In this document: positions 53,841 through 61,434 of the stretch, in pieces
Position numbering within the stretch: the stretch's first letter is position 1
Layout of the letters: each line of letters opens with the position of its first letter
NCBI GenBank assembly: GCA_037034305.1
Contig: JBAGJY010000010.1
Span: forward strand, 62,001-126,000
DNA: 64,000 bases
Direction: 5' to 3'
Origin: Streptantibioticus_A sp037034305
GTDB taxonomy: Bacteria > Actinomycetota > Actinomycetes > Streptomycetales > Streptomycetaceae
Made by a program: the position numbers and the translations under genes
The notes under the pieces: generated by a model
Database searches by the model: none
Told to the model about the DNA's origin: nothing
Seen by the model: the letters and a program-made list of their open reading frames with translations, nothing else

Positions 53841-54755
53841 ATGCCCGTCATCAAACTGTCCGCCGAGGTCCGCGACGCCGTACGGCGCGCGGCCCCGGTG
53901 GTCGCCCTGGAGTCGACGATCATCGCCCACGGCCTGCCCCGGCCCCGCAACCTACGGGTCGCGACCGAACTGGAGACGCTGGTACGCGAGGGCGGGGCGG
54001 TCCCGGCGACCATCGCGGTACTCGACGGCGTACCCCACGTCGGCCTGGAAGCCGCCCAGTTGGAACGAGTGGCGAACGACACCGCGATGCGCAAACTGGG
54101 CCACCGCGACCTGGCACCCGCCATCGCCACCGGAGCCAGCGGCGCGACCACCGTCTCCGCGACCGCGTTCCTCGCCGCCCGAGCTGGCCTGCGGATCTTC
54201 GCCACCGGAGGCCTCGGCGGCGTACACCGCGACTGGACCAGCACCCAGGACGAGTCGGCCGACCTGCGGCTGCTCGCCCGCACCCGGATCACCACGGTGT
54301 GCGCGGGCGTGAAGTCCATCCTCGACGTCCCCGCCACCCTGCAACGCCTGGAAACCCTGGGCGTCGGGGTGCTCGGCTACCGCACCACCACCTTCCCCGG
54401 CTTCTACCTGCACAGTTCCGGCGAGCCGGTGGACTGGACGGTACGCGAACCAGCCGACGTCGCCGCCGTGATGCGCGCCCAGGACGCGCTCGACGGCCCG
54501 GACTGCGCCCTGATCGTCGCCAACCCGGTACCCGAGGAACGGCAACTCGACCCCGAACTGCACGACCGCGTGCTCGCCGAAGCGCTGGCCGCGGCGGCCA
54601 GCGAGGGCGTCACCGGCCAGGCCATCACCCCGTTCCTGCTGGACCATCTGGTACGGCACACCGGCGGCGCCTCACTGGAGGCCAACCTGGCCGCGGTGCG
54701 CGCCAACGCGACGCTGGCCGCCGCCATCGCGGGCGCCTGGGCGCGTGGCCGGTGA
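53841..54755 (+). CDS. psuG: Pseudouridine-5'-phosphate glycosidase
   Basis: A 304-residue PsuG that splits pseudouridine 5'-phosphate into uracil and ribose 5-phosphate, reversible C-glycosidic chemistry. Hallmarks are VVALESTIIAHGLPRPRNL, EGGAVPATIAVLDGVPHVGL, GASGATTVSATAFLAARAG, FATGGLGGVHRD and VCAGVKSILDVPATLQRLETLGV, with the catalytic Lys region in VKSILD. RBS GGAGGCCGCCC precedes ATG 53841. It overlaps the PfkB kinase gene by 4 bp, the standard pseudouridine catabolism pair. Confidence 0.95.
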   Translation: MPVIKLSAEVRDAVRRAAPVVALESTIIAHGLPRPRNLRVATELETLVREGGAVPATIAVLDGVPHVGLEAAQLERVANDTAMRKLGHRDLAPAIATGASGATTVSATAFLAARAGLRIFATGGLGGVHRDWTSTQDESADLRLLARTRITTVCAGVKSILDVPATLQRLETLGVGVLGYRTTTFPGFYLHSSGEPVDWTVREPADVAAVMRAQDALDGPDCALIVANPVPEERQLDPELHDRVLAEALAAAASEGVTGQAITPFLLDHLVRHTGGASLEANLAAVRANATLAAAIAGAWARGR

Positions 54756-55693
54756 CAGCGGGACTGCTGGTCATCGGGGAGGCGGTCACCGACATCGTGG
54801 CCCGGCACACCGCAGCGCTCACCCCGGACACCGACACTCCCGCCCGGATCGCGGTACGGCCGGGCGGCGCCGGAGCCAACGCCGCGGCATGGGCGGCGCG
54901 TTGCGGCACCGACGTGACGCTGCTGGCCCGCGTGGGCGCTGACGACGCCGCCTGGCACCGCGAGGCGCTGCTCGCCGACGGGGTACGTCCGGTACTGCGC
55001 ACCGACCACCAGCGACCGACCGCCGTGGTGATCGCCCTCGTCGACAGCCGCGCCGAGCGCACCCTGGTCACCGACAGCGGCGCCGCCGTCCACCTCGGCC
55101 CCGACGACTGGGACGACCGACTACTGGACGGCGTCCGGCACCTCCACCTGTCCGGCTACCCGTTGTTCACCGCGCCCGGACGAAGGCTGGCCGAACTCGC
55201 CATCGCCCGCGCACGGCAGCGGGGCGCGACGGTCAGCGTGGATCCCGCCTCCACCGGCTTCATGGCCCGCACCGGAGTGGCGGTGCTGCGCGGCGCGATA
55301 CGCGGCGCCGATCTGCTGCTGCCCAACGCGGCCGAGGCCCGGCTGCTCACCGGACGACTCGAACCGGCCGACGCCGCACGGGCGTTGGCCGAGGACCACC
55401 ACACCGTCGTGGTGACCCTCGGCGCCCAGGGCGCGCTGGTCGTACGACGCGACGCGCCCACCGTCAGCGTCCCGGCGGTACCGGGTACCGCGGTGGACAC
55501 CACAGGCGCGGGCGACGCGTTCACCGGCGGCTTCCTGGCGGCACTGCTGCACGGCGCGGACCCGGCCGCCGCGGCGGCAGCCGGATGCCGTACCGGAGCA
55601 CAGGCCGTCGCCACCGTGGGCGCCCGCCCACCCCGGCGGCTAGCGGGAGAACAGCCCGATGCCCTCCGGCACCGGACGCTCGGCCCCGCCTGA
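54752..55693 (+). CDS. PfkB carbohydrate kinase, probable pseudouridine kinase
   Basis: A 313-residue ribokinase-family kinase. The N-terminal GG motif is VRPGGAGANAAAWAARCGTDV, and the C-terminal ATP/catalytic motif is VDTTGAGDAFTGGFLAALLHG, with the GAGD base Asp. The GTG start overlaps the psuG TGA by 4 bp, so the kinase would supply pseudouridine 5'-phosphate to PsuG (PsuK role, assigned by neighbour). Its 3' end overlaps the convergent phosphodiester-glycosidase gene by 54 bp, an unusually long tail-to-tail overlap. Confidence 0.87.
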   Translation: MTAGLLVIGEAVTDIVARHTAALTPDTDTPARIAVRPGGAGANAAAWAARCGTDVTLLARVGADDAAWHREALLADGVRPVLRTDHQRPTAVVIALVDSRAERTLVTDSGAAVHLGPDDWDDRLLDGVRHLHLSGYPLFTAPGRRLAELAIARARQRGATVSVDPASTGFMARTGVAVLRGAIRGADLLLPNAAEARLLTGRLEPADAARALAEDHHTVVVTLGAQGALVVRRDAPTVSVPAVPGTAVDTTGAGDAFTGGFLAALLHGADPAAAAAAGCRTGAQAVATVGARPPRRLAGEQPDALRHRTLGPA

Positions 55694-56872
55694 CGGATGG
55701 TTGCGCACCGTCACCCGATGGCCGCCCGGCGCGCGGGCGACCAGAGTGGAGGAGCCACCACCGTCCAGATCGACCGCCGATACGGCGCCGAACTGCCGCA
55801 TCAAGGCCGCCAGTTCCGCGATGGTCAGCCCGGCATCCCGCTCCGCGTCGCCGTCCAGCGCCAGCAGATACAACCGGCGCCCACCCGAGCCGAATCCGGC
55901 CGCCGTACGCGTCGCCGCGACCGCCCGGTCCAGACCCGGCAGTGGGCTGCCCCCGCGCAGCACCGGAAAGCCGCCCACCGCGAACCGCAGTCCGGCCGCG
56001 CCCGACATCCCGTCACTCAACCGCACCCGGGCCCCCGGCCGCAGCCGTCGCAGCGCCCGCGCCCCGCCGTCCCGGCCCACCAGCACATAGCCGTCCCGCG
56101 GCACCGCTCCGGCACCCGGCCTGCCGGACACCGCGGCCACCCGGCCGCCGCGCACCGTCACCTCGTAGGTGTCCCGGCTGCACCCTGCCGCCCGCAGCCG
56201 GTCGGTGCCGCACACCGCGCGCTCCCGGGACACGCTTCCCCAGCGCGAGGTGTAGAGACCCACCCCGCCCACCGGCAGCGCGTACTGGTTGAACCCGCGC
56301 AGTGGAATCGTCGCGCCAGCGGTGGACACCGAACCGCTGAACGCCAGTTGGGCCAGCCGCGCTGTCCCGTCGTCGCCCACCGCGATCACATCCCGGGTCG
56401 AGGTGCCCGGCGGCAGCGGGGGACCGAAGCGCTGACCGTTCGGCACCGCCGCCTTGACCGGCACCCCGTCCTCGACCGCCGGGCCCACCGCGGCACCCGT
56501 CGCGACCACACCGGGATGCTGGGCCTCGCTGATGTCGAAGAAGTCACCGTTGACCCCGGCCACCGCGCCACGCGCGTCGGCCATCTCCGAGACCGGCTCC
56601 CGGGCCGCCACCACACCCGGCGTCAGCAGACCCACCGAGACACGACGGTCGCTCAGGTCGGCGACGAGCAGGTGCCCGTACACCGTGCCGTGCGAGGCGC
56701 GCACCGAGAAGTCCTGGTACCGCACCCCGGGGGCGATCGCGGTCTGCGCACCGGCCCGCAGGCTCACCGCCGGTGCGGCCTGGGCGGTGCCCGCCCCGGC
56801 CTCCGCCAACAGCGCCCCGCACGCGGCCAGCACCGCCAAGGCCGTACGGACTCTTCGCGGTCGCGGATTCAT
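55640..56872 (-). CDS. Secreted phosphodiester glycosidase (NAGPA-domain) protein
   Basis: A 410-residue exported protein of the phosphodiester glycosidase family (NAGPA/YigE-like). The signal is RVRTALAVLAACGALLAEAGAGTAQA. AGVNGDFFDISEAQHPGVVATGAAV and the C-terminal VSAVDLDGGGSSTLVARAPGG are the conserved catalytic-domain segments; the DGGGSS motif is the hallmark. It would remove sugar from phosphodiesters in wall or extracellular glycans. ATG 56872 opens the signal peptide. It is convergent with, and overlaps, the pseudouridine kinase gene. Confidence 0.87.
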   Translation of the reverse strand: MNPRPRRVRTALAVLAACGALLAEAGAGTAQAAPAVSLRAGAQTAIAPGVRYQDFSVRASHGTVYGHLLVADLSDRRVSVGLLTPGVVAAREPVSEMADARGAVAGVNGDFFDISEAQHPGVVATGAAVGPAVEDGVPVKAAVPNGQRFGPPLPPGTSTRDVIAVGDDGTARLAQLAFSGSVSTAGATIPLRGFNQYALPVGGVGLYTSRWGSVSRERAVCGTDRLRAAGCSRDTYEVTVRGGRVAAVSGRPGAGAVPRDGYVLVGRDGGARALRRLRPGARVRLSDGMSGAAGLRFAVGGFPVLRGGSPLPGLDRAVAATRTAAGFGSGGRRLYLLALDGDAERDAGLTIAELAALMRQFGAVSAVDLDGGGSSTLVARAPGGHRVTVRNHPSGGAERPVPEGIGLFSR

Positions 56873-57089
56873 GCTGCCCCCTGGGGTCGGCTCTGGTGTC
56901 ACTTCCGCGGATGATTCTGCTGGTGATTGAAGGATTTGCTGACTCATGGCATGTCACCACGCTCTCGGACAACACGTGGGATACGGACACTGTCTGTTCG
57001 AGGAATTCCGCACCGACGCCCTACCGTTGAGGGCTGTTGGGAGGTCAGCAGTCGAACACCGCTCAACCACCGACGACGGAGGCGACGAC

Positions 57090-57536
57090 ATGACGGAGTA
57101 CGACCCCGCCAGCACCAAGCCCAGCCCCACCGACTGGGTCGCCCAACAGGCCGAGCTCTACGAGAGTTCCGGCGGCACCCAGGGCACCGAGATCCACGGC
57201 TCACCCTGCCTGTTGCTCGACTACCGTGGACGGCGCAGCGGTGACTGGCACCGCACCGTACTGATCTACGGGCGGGACGGCGAGGACTATCTGATCGTGG
57301 CCTCCAAGGGCGGTGCCGACGACCACCCCCTGTGGTACCTGAGCCTGCGGACCAACCCCGACGTTCATCTGCGCGTCGGCCCCGAACGCTTCGCGGCCCG
57401 CGCCGAGACGCTCTCCCCGCAGGACAAGGCACGCGTCTGGCCATACCTGTTGGAGGTGTACGCGCCGTACGAGGAGTACCAGCGCAAGACCTCCCGGGAC
57501 ATCCCGGTGGTTCGGCTGCGCCGTACCGCCGACTGA
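57090..57536 (+). CDS. Deazaflavin (F420)-dependent nitroreductase family protein
   Basis: A 148-residue split-beta-barrel protein of the Ddn family. The segments LLLDYRGRRSGDWHRTVLIYGRDGEDYLIVASKGGADDHPLWYLSLRTNPDV and ARVWPYLLEVYAPYEEYQRKTSRDIPVVRLRR are diagnostic (GRRSG for F420 binding, W/YxNLxxxP-like core). It uses F420H2 to reduce an unknown quinone or nitro substrate. RBS GACGGAGGCGACGAC precedes ATG. The 181-bp palindromic element starts 2 bp after its stop. Confidence 0.9.
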   Translation: MTEYDPASTKPSPTDWVAQQAELYESSGGTQGTEIHGSPCLLLDYRGRRSGDWHRTVLIYGRDGEDYLIVASKGGADDHPLWYLSLRTNPDVHLRVGPERFAARAETLSPQDKARVWPYLLEVYAPYEEYQRKTSRDIPVVRLRRTAD

Positions 57537-57538
57537 CC

Positions 57539-57719
57539 CTAGGGCCTGTGTCGGAAGTCCCGTCGTCCGCCCGAAGGGCGGGCCCCGCGGTGTCCGGTGC
57601 GTGCGCTCGCAAGGCGGAGGGTCGTCCTCGTACCGGGCGTACGTGGACGAGCCCGACAACGCGGCGAGCGCGCGTGCCGGGCGCCGCGGGGCAGACGGGA
57701 CTTCCGACACAGGCCCTAG
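57539..57719. mobile_element. 181-bp MITE-like element with perfect 26-bp terminal inverted repeats
   Basis: The left end at 57539-57564 (CTAGGGCCTGTGTCGGAAGT...) is exactly repeated in reverse complement at 57694-57719. Both ends begin with CTAG, which could be a duplicated or restored target. The interior has further short palindromes (GCCCGAAGGGC) and no credible gene. The right end provides the TAG stop codon of the polyprenyl synthetase. I remember similar non-coding palindrome-ended sequences recurring in Streptomyces genomes, but that cannot be tested here. Confidence 0.75.
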
Positions 57720-58756
57720 TGGTTCCTGCGGGTCACCAGCTCGGCCAGCGCCAGCAGGTCCCCGGCGGCCACGCCGTCGGGGACGACTCCCGACAGATGA
57801 CCGATGGCTCCCGCCATCCGGTCGCAGGCCTGCGCCTGCGCCCAGTCACGGCCCCCCGCCCGCTCGACGGCCTCCGCCGCCCGGCGCAGCTCATCGGCGG
57901 ACAGCACATCATCGCGGGCGTAGATCCGGGCCAGCTCGGCTCCGGCCAGCGTCCCGGAACGCAGCGCCGCCACCACCGGAAGCGACTTCTTTCGGGCCGC
58001 GAGGTCAGCTCCGACCGGCTTGCCGGTGACCTCCGCGTCCCCCCAGATGCCGATCAGATCGTCGATCAGCTGGAACGCCAGCCCCACCTGGCGGCCGAAC
58101 GCGTCCAGCGCGTCCGCCGTCGCGTCATCGGCCCCGGCGTACAGTGCCCCGAGCGCGCAGGCGCACCCCAGCAGTGCCCCGGTCTTCGCCTCGGCCATGG
58201 CCAGGCACTCGTCTAGCGAGACATCCGTACGCCGCTCGAACTCGCAGTCCGCGTGCTGGCCGTCGCACAGTTCGATGACGCACTCGGACAGGCGGGTGGC
58301 GGCCCGGGGCGCCGCCGGATGGGTGTCCTCGGTCAACAGCCGCATCGCGAGGGCGTGTAGGGCGTCGCCCGCGAGGACGGCGTCCTCGGTGCCGAACACC
58401 GCCCAGGCCGACGGGCGGTGGCGGCGGGTGGGGTCGCGATCGAGCACATCGTCGTGCAGCAGCGTGAAGTTGTGCACCAACTCCACCGCCGCGGCGGCCG
58501 GTGCCGCCGGGGCGGGCCGTCCGCCGAGCGCATGCGCGGCGGCCAGCACCAGCGCTGGACGAATCGCCTTTCCCGCGTCTGCGTACGCCGCGGAGCCGTC
58601 GGCGTTCAGCCAGCCGAGGTGGTACCCGGCGATGCGGCGCATCGACTCGGGCAGCGACTCGACCGCCGCACGTAACGCGGGATCCACGGCGAGCCGGGTA
58701 CGGGACAGGATCGCCGCGGACTCGTGGCCCTCTCGATCGAGCGTTGACATTCCCAT
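57716..58756 (-). CDS. Polyprenyl (isoprenyl) diphosphate synthase, probable encapsulin cargo
   Basis: A 346-residue trans-prenyltransferase making a linear isoprenyl diphosphate. The first Asp-rich motif is LLHDDVLDRD (DDxxD at 102-106), with GKAIRPALV before it (K63, R66 for diphosphate binding). The second motif is DDLIGIWGD, DDxxG rather than DDxxD, and KKSLPVV supplies another Lys. Before the catalytic core lies a ~25-residue polar N-terminus (TLDREGHESAAILSRTRLA) that may target it to the shell. ATG 58756 is chosen for GAGG spacing. It is 49 bp downstream of the encapsulin gene. Its TAG stop comes from the inserted element. Confidence 0.88.
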   Translation of the reverse strand: MGMSTLDREGHESAAILSRTRLAVDPALRAAVESLPESMRRIAGYHLGWLNADGSAAYADAGKAIRPALVLAAAHALGGRPAPAAPAAAAVELVHNFTLLHDDVLDRDPTRRHRPSAWAVFGTEDAVLAGDALHALAMRLLTEDTHPAAPRAATRLSECVIELCDGQHADCEFERRTDVSLDECLAMAEAKTGALLGCACALGALYAGADDATADALDAFGRQVGLAFQLIDDLIGIWGDAEVTGKPVGADLAARKKSLPVVAALRSGTLAGAELARIYARDDVLSADELRRAAEAVERAGGRDWAQAQACDRMAGAIGHLSGVVPDGVAAGDLLALAELVTRRNH

Positions 58757-58805
58757 GGTTGCCACACCTCGATTTCGTCAGTGACCGCTGGGACGACAAG
58801 CCCCC

Positions 58806-60248
58806 TCAACTGCGGGCGCGGGCCACCTCCACGTTCTCCAGGATGCCGATGGCGTCCGGCACCAGGATCGCGGCCGAGTAGTAGGCGCTCACCAGGTAGG
58901 AGATGATCGCCTTCTCGCTGATGCCCATGAATCGTACGGACAGCCCCGGCTCGTATTCGTCGGGCAGCCCGATCTGGTGCAGTCCGACAACGCCCTGATT
59001 GTCCTCGCCGACACGCAGCACGATGATGGAGCTGGTGTGGCCGTCGTTGATGGGAATCTTGTTGCAGGGCAGCAGCGGCAACCCGCGCCAAGTCTGCACC
59101 GCATTACCGTGGAAATCAATGGTGCCCGGATAGACGCCGAGCCGGTTGCATTCCCGGCCGAACGCCGCGATGGTCTGCGGATGTGCCAGCAGGAACTGGG
59201 AGTTACGGCGCCGACTGATGAGTTCGTCGAGGTCGTCCGGGGTGGGTGGGCCGGAGTGGGTGTGAATGCGCTGACTGTAATCGGCGTTGTGCAGCAGCCC
59301 GAAATCACGGTTGTTGATGAGTTCGTGCTCCTGGCGTTCGCGGAGCGCTTCGACGGTGAGCCGCAGCTGGTGCTCGACCTGGTTCATCGGATGGTTGAAC
59401 AGATCCGCGACCCGGGTGTGCACCCGCAGGACCGTCTGGGCGACGCTCAACTCGTACTCGCGCGGCGCGAGTTCGTAGTCCACGAAAGTGCCAGGCAGAT
59501 CCGGCTCGCCCTCATGGCCGGACGCCAGATGGATGGCCGCCTCACCGTGCTTGTTCCTCGCCAGCTGCGTGCCGCTCAGGAACCGCTGGATCTGCTCGCG
59601 CAGCGAATCCGACTGCTCGGCGATCGCCTGGAACGCCTGCCTCGGCAGTCCGAGCAGTGTCACCGGCGTCGCGGCCTTGGCGGTGAACTCCCAGGTGCCG
59701 TCGGCCTGCGTGAGCACCTGGTTGCCGAAGTGGTCGCCGTCCGCCAGCACGCCCAGCACGGCCTGCTCACCGTACTTGCCGGTGCCGACCTTGTTCACCT
59801 TGCCGTGGACGACCAGATAGACATGGTCGGCGGGCGCCCCCTCCTCCGTGATGACCTGCCCCGCGGTGAACTCGTGCTGCACAAACCGGTCCGCCAGCGC
59901 GTTGAGCACATCACCGTCGTCGTAACCGCGCAGCACCGGCAACTCACCGAGTTCTTCCGGGATCACCCGCGCCTCGGAGCCGCTTTGGACGAACGTGATC
60001 CGCCCGTCGCCCACCGTGTAGGTCAGCCGCCGGTTCACTCGATAGGTACCACCGGAAACCTGGACCCACGGAAGAACGCGCAGCAGCCACCGTGAGGTAA
60101 TGCCCTGCATTTGCGGCGCGGACTTGGTGGTGGTCGCCAGGTTCCGGGCCGCAGCGGTGCCAAGGCTCAACTGCGCCTGCCCATTCGACGAAGGGGCGCC
60201 GCTGGATTCCCCACCTGATTCCACGCCAACGCCAGCATCGACCGACAT
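58806..60248 (-). CDS. Family 2B encapsulin shell protein with inserted cyclic-nucleotide-binding-like domain (EshA-like)
   Basis: A 480-residue HK97-fold nanocompartment shell protein homologous to Streptomyces EshA. The disordered N-arm (residues 1-45, SSG/Gln rich) is followed by ITSRWLLRVLPWVQVSGGTYRVNRR. A CNBD insertion occupies about 100-225 (VQHEFTAGQVITEEGAPADHVYLVVHGKV...). The HK97 P/A-domains follow (GTFVDYELAPREYELSVAQTVLRVHTRVADLFNHPMNQVEHQLRLT...). The CNBD reads DHFGNQVL...TAKAAT, without the Glu and Arg of cAMP-binding FGE...RxA, so nucleotide binding is doubtful. RBS GGGAGGG is 7 nt before ATG 60248. It precedes the polyprenyl synthase gene. Confidence 0.9.
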   Translation of the reverse strand: MSVDAGVGVESGGESSGAPSSNGQAQLSLGTAAARNLATTTKSAPQMQGITSRWLLRVLPWVQVSGGTYRVNRRLTYTVGDGRITFVQSGSEARVIPEELGELPVLRGYDDGDVLNALADRFVQHEFTAGQVITEEGAPADHVYLVVHGKVNKVGTGKYGEQAVLGVLADGDHFGNQVLTQADGTWEFTAKAATPVTLLGLPRQAFQAIAEQSDSLREQIQRFLSGTQLARNKHGEAAIHLASGHEGEPDLPGTFVDYELAPREYELSVAQTVLRVHTRVADLFNHPMNQVEHQLRLTVEALRERQEHELINNRDFGLLHNADYSQRIHTHSGPPTPDDLDELISRRRNSQFLLAHPQTIAAFGRECNRLGVYPGTIDFHGNAVQTWRGLPLLPCNKIPINDGHTSSIIVLRVGEDNQGVVGLHQIGLPDEYEPGLSVRFMGISEKAIISYLVSAYYSAAILVPDAIGILENVEVARARS

Positions 60249-60390
60249 CGAAAGTCCCTCCCCTGAACTCATGTGGTCCGCACAACAATGGTGACGGCCA
60301 GTAGCGAGGATTGTCATCACACGTTCAGGTGAAACGACGGTACAGTTGCGCGATTCGTGGTTGAATGGGAGCGGAAACGAGGCGATCGAT

Positions 60391-61434
60391 GTGGATGCGG
60401 AATCGGCAGCCCTGAGCGACCGCAGGGTCGCGGTGTTCACCCTGGGCGGCACCATCGCGATGACCGCCGACCCCGCGACGGGAGCCGTACGCCCCGCGCT
60501 CTCCGCCCGTCAACTCCTGGCATCGGTACCGGGTTTGACCGCGCTCGGCGTCTCACTGAGCGTACGCGACATCCGCAACCTGCCGGGCGCCTCGCTGTCC
60601 CTGGCCGACCTCGACGCCCTGCACGCCGTCATCGAGGCGGAGACCGCCGACGGCGTCGTGGTGGTCCAGGGTACCGACACCATCGAGGAGACCGCCTTCT
60701 ACCTCGACCTGCTACACCGATCCGACACCCCCGTCGTCGTCACCGGCGCACTGCGCAACCCCACGCAGCCCGGCCCCGACGGCCCCGCCAACCTGTACGC
60801 GGCCGTCGTGGCCGCCGCCTCGCCACGGCTGCGCGGCGCCGGATGCCTGGTCGTGCTCGGCGACGAGATCCACGCCGCGCGCACCGTCGCCAAGAGCCAC
60901 AGCACCAGCCCCGCCGCGTTCACCTCACCGGGATCCGGCCCGCTCGGCCTGGTCGCCGAAGGCCGGGTATGGCTGTACCACGGCCTGCCGTACCGCCCCG
61001 CCCTGCCGCTCACCGGCGAGGTGGTGCGCGATGACGTGCGGGTTCCGCTGTACATCGTCACCCTCGGCGACGGCGGCGAGCTGCTGGACGGTGTGGCGGA
61101 CCGCTGCCAGGGGCTGGTCGTCGCCGGATTCGGCGTCGGGCATGCGCCGCAGCCGCTGGTGGCGCCGCTGGAGCGGCTGGCGGCGGCGATCCCCGTGGTG
61201 CTCGCCTCCCGTACCGGGGCGGGGCCAGTGCTGGCCGCCACCTACGGCTTCCCCGGCTCGGAGCGCGACCTGCTGTCCCGGGGGCTGATCCGCGGCGGCG
61301 ACCTTTCCCCGTACAAGGCCCGGCTGCTGCTGCACCGGCTGCTGGCGACCGGGTGCCAACTCCCGCAGATCACCGCCGCGTTCGAGACGATCGGGCGGGT
61401 ACGGGTCAGCGCTGGGCCGGGCGGTCGTCGATGA
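60391..61434 (+). CDS. L-asparaginase
   Basis: A 347-residue asparaginase. The first catalytic Thr is in TLGGTIAMT near the N-terminus, the second in VVQGTDTIEETA, and the Lys in GDEIHAARTVAKSHS; VTGALRNPTQPGPDGPANLY is the conserved loop. No signal peptide is seen, so it is cytosolic. GTG 60391 is favoured because GAGG lies 8 nt before it; TTG 60346 is possible. It is divergent from the encapsulin gene. Its 3' end overlaps the convergent MFS gene by 29 bp. It deaminates asparagine to aspartate plus ammonia. Confidence 0.92.
   Translation: MDAESAALSDRRVAVFTLGGTIAMTADPATGAVRPALSARQLLASVPGLTALGVSLSVRDIRNLPGASLSLADLDALHAVIEAETADGVVVVQGTDTIEETAFYLDLLHRSDTPVVVTGALRNPTQPGPDGPANLYAAVVAAASPRLRGAGCLVVLGDEIHAARTVAKSHSTSPAAFTSPGSGPLGLVAEGRVWLYHGLPYRPALPLTGEVVRDDVRVPLYIVTLGDGGELLDGVADRCQGLVVAGFGVGHAPQPLVAPLERLAAAIPVVLASRTGAGPVLAATYGFPGSERDLLSRGLIRGGDLSPYKARLLLHRLLATGCQLPQITAAFETIGRVRVSAGPGGRR

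Noticed and set aside
57201..57710. Reverse reading through the palindromic element (contains RALAALSGSSTYARYEDD)
   Set aside because: Similar translations recur because the element recurs; no RBS or family, and it overlaps a real nitroreductase gene antisense.
57716..60248. 2-methylisoborneol biosynthesis cluster
   Set aside because: The shell gene resembles the cyclic-nucleotide-binding gene of MIB operons, but no MIB synthase or GPP methyltransferase is present; the partner is a prenyl synthase.
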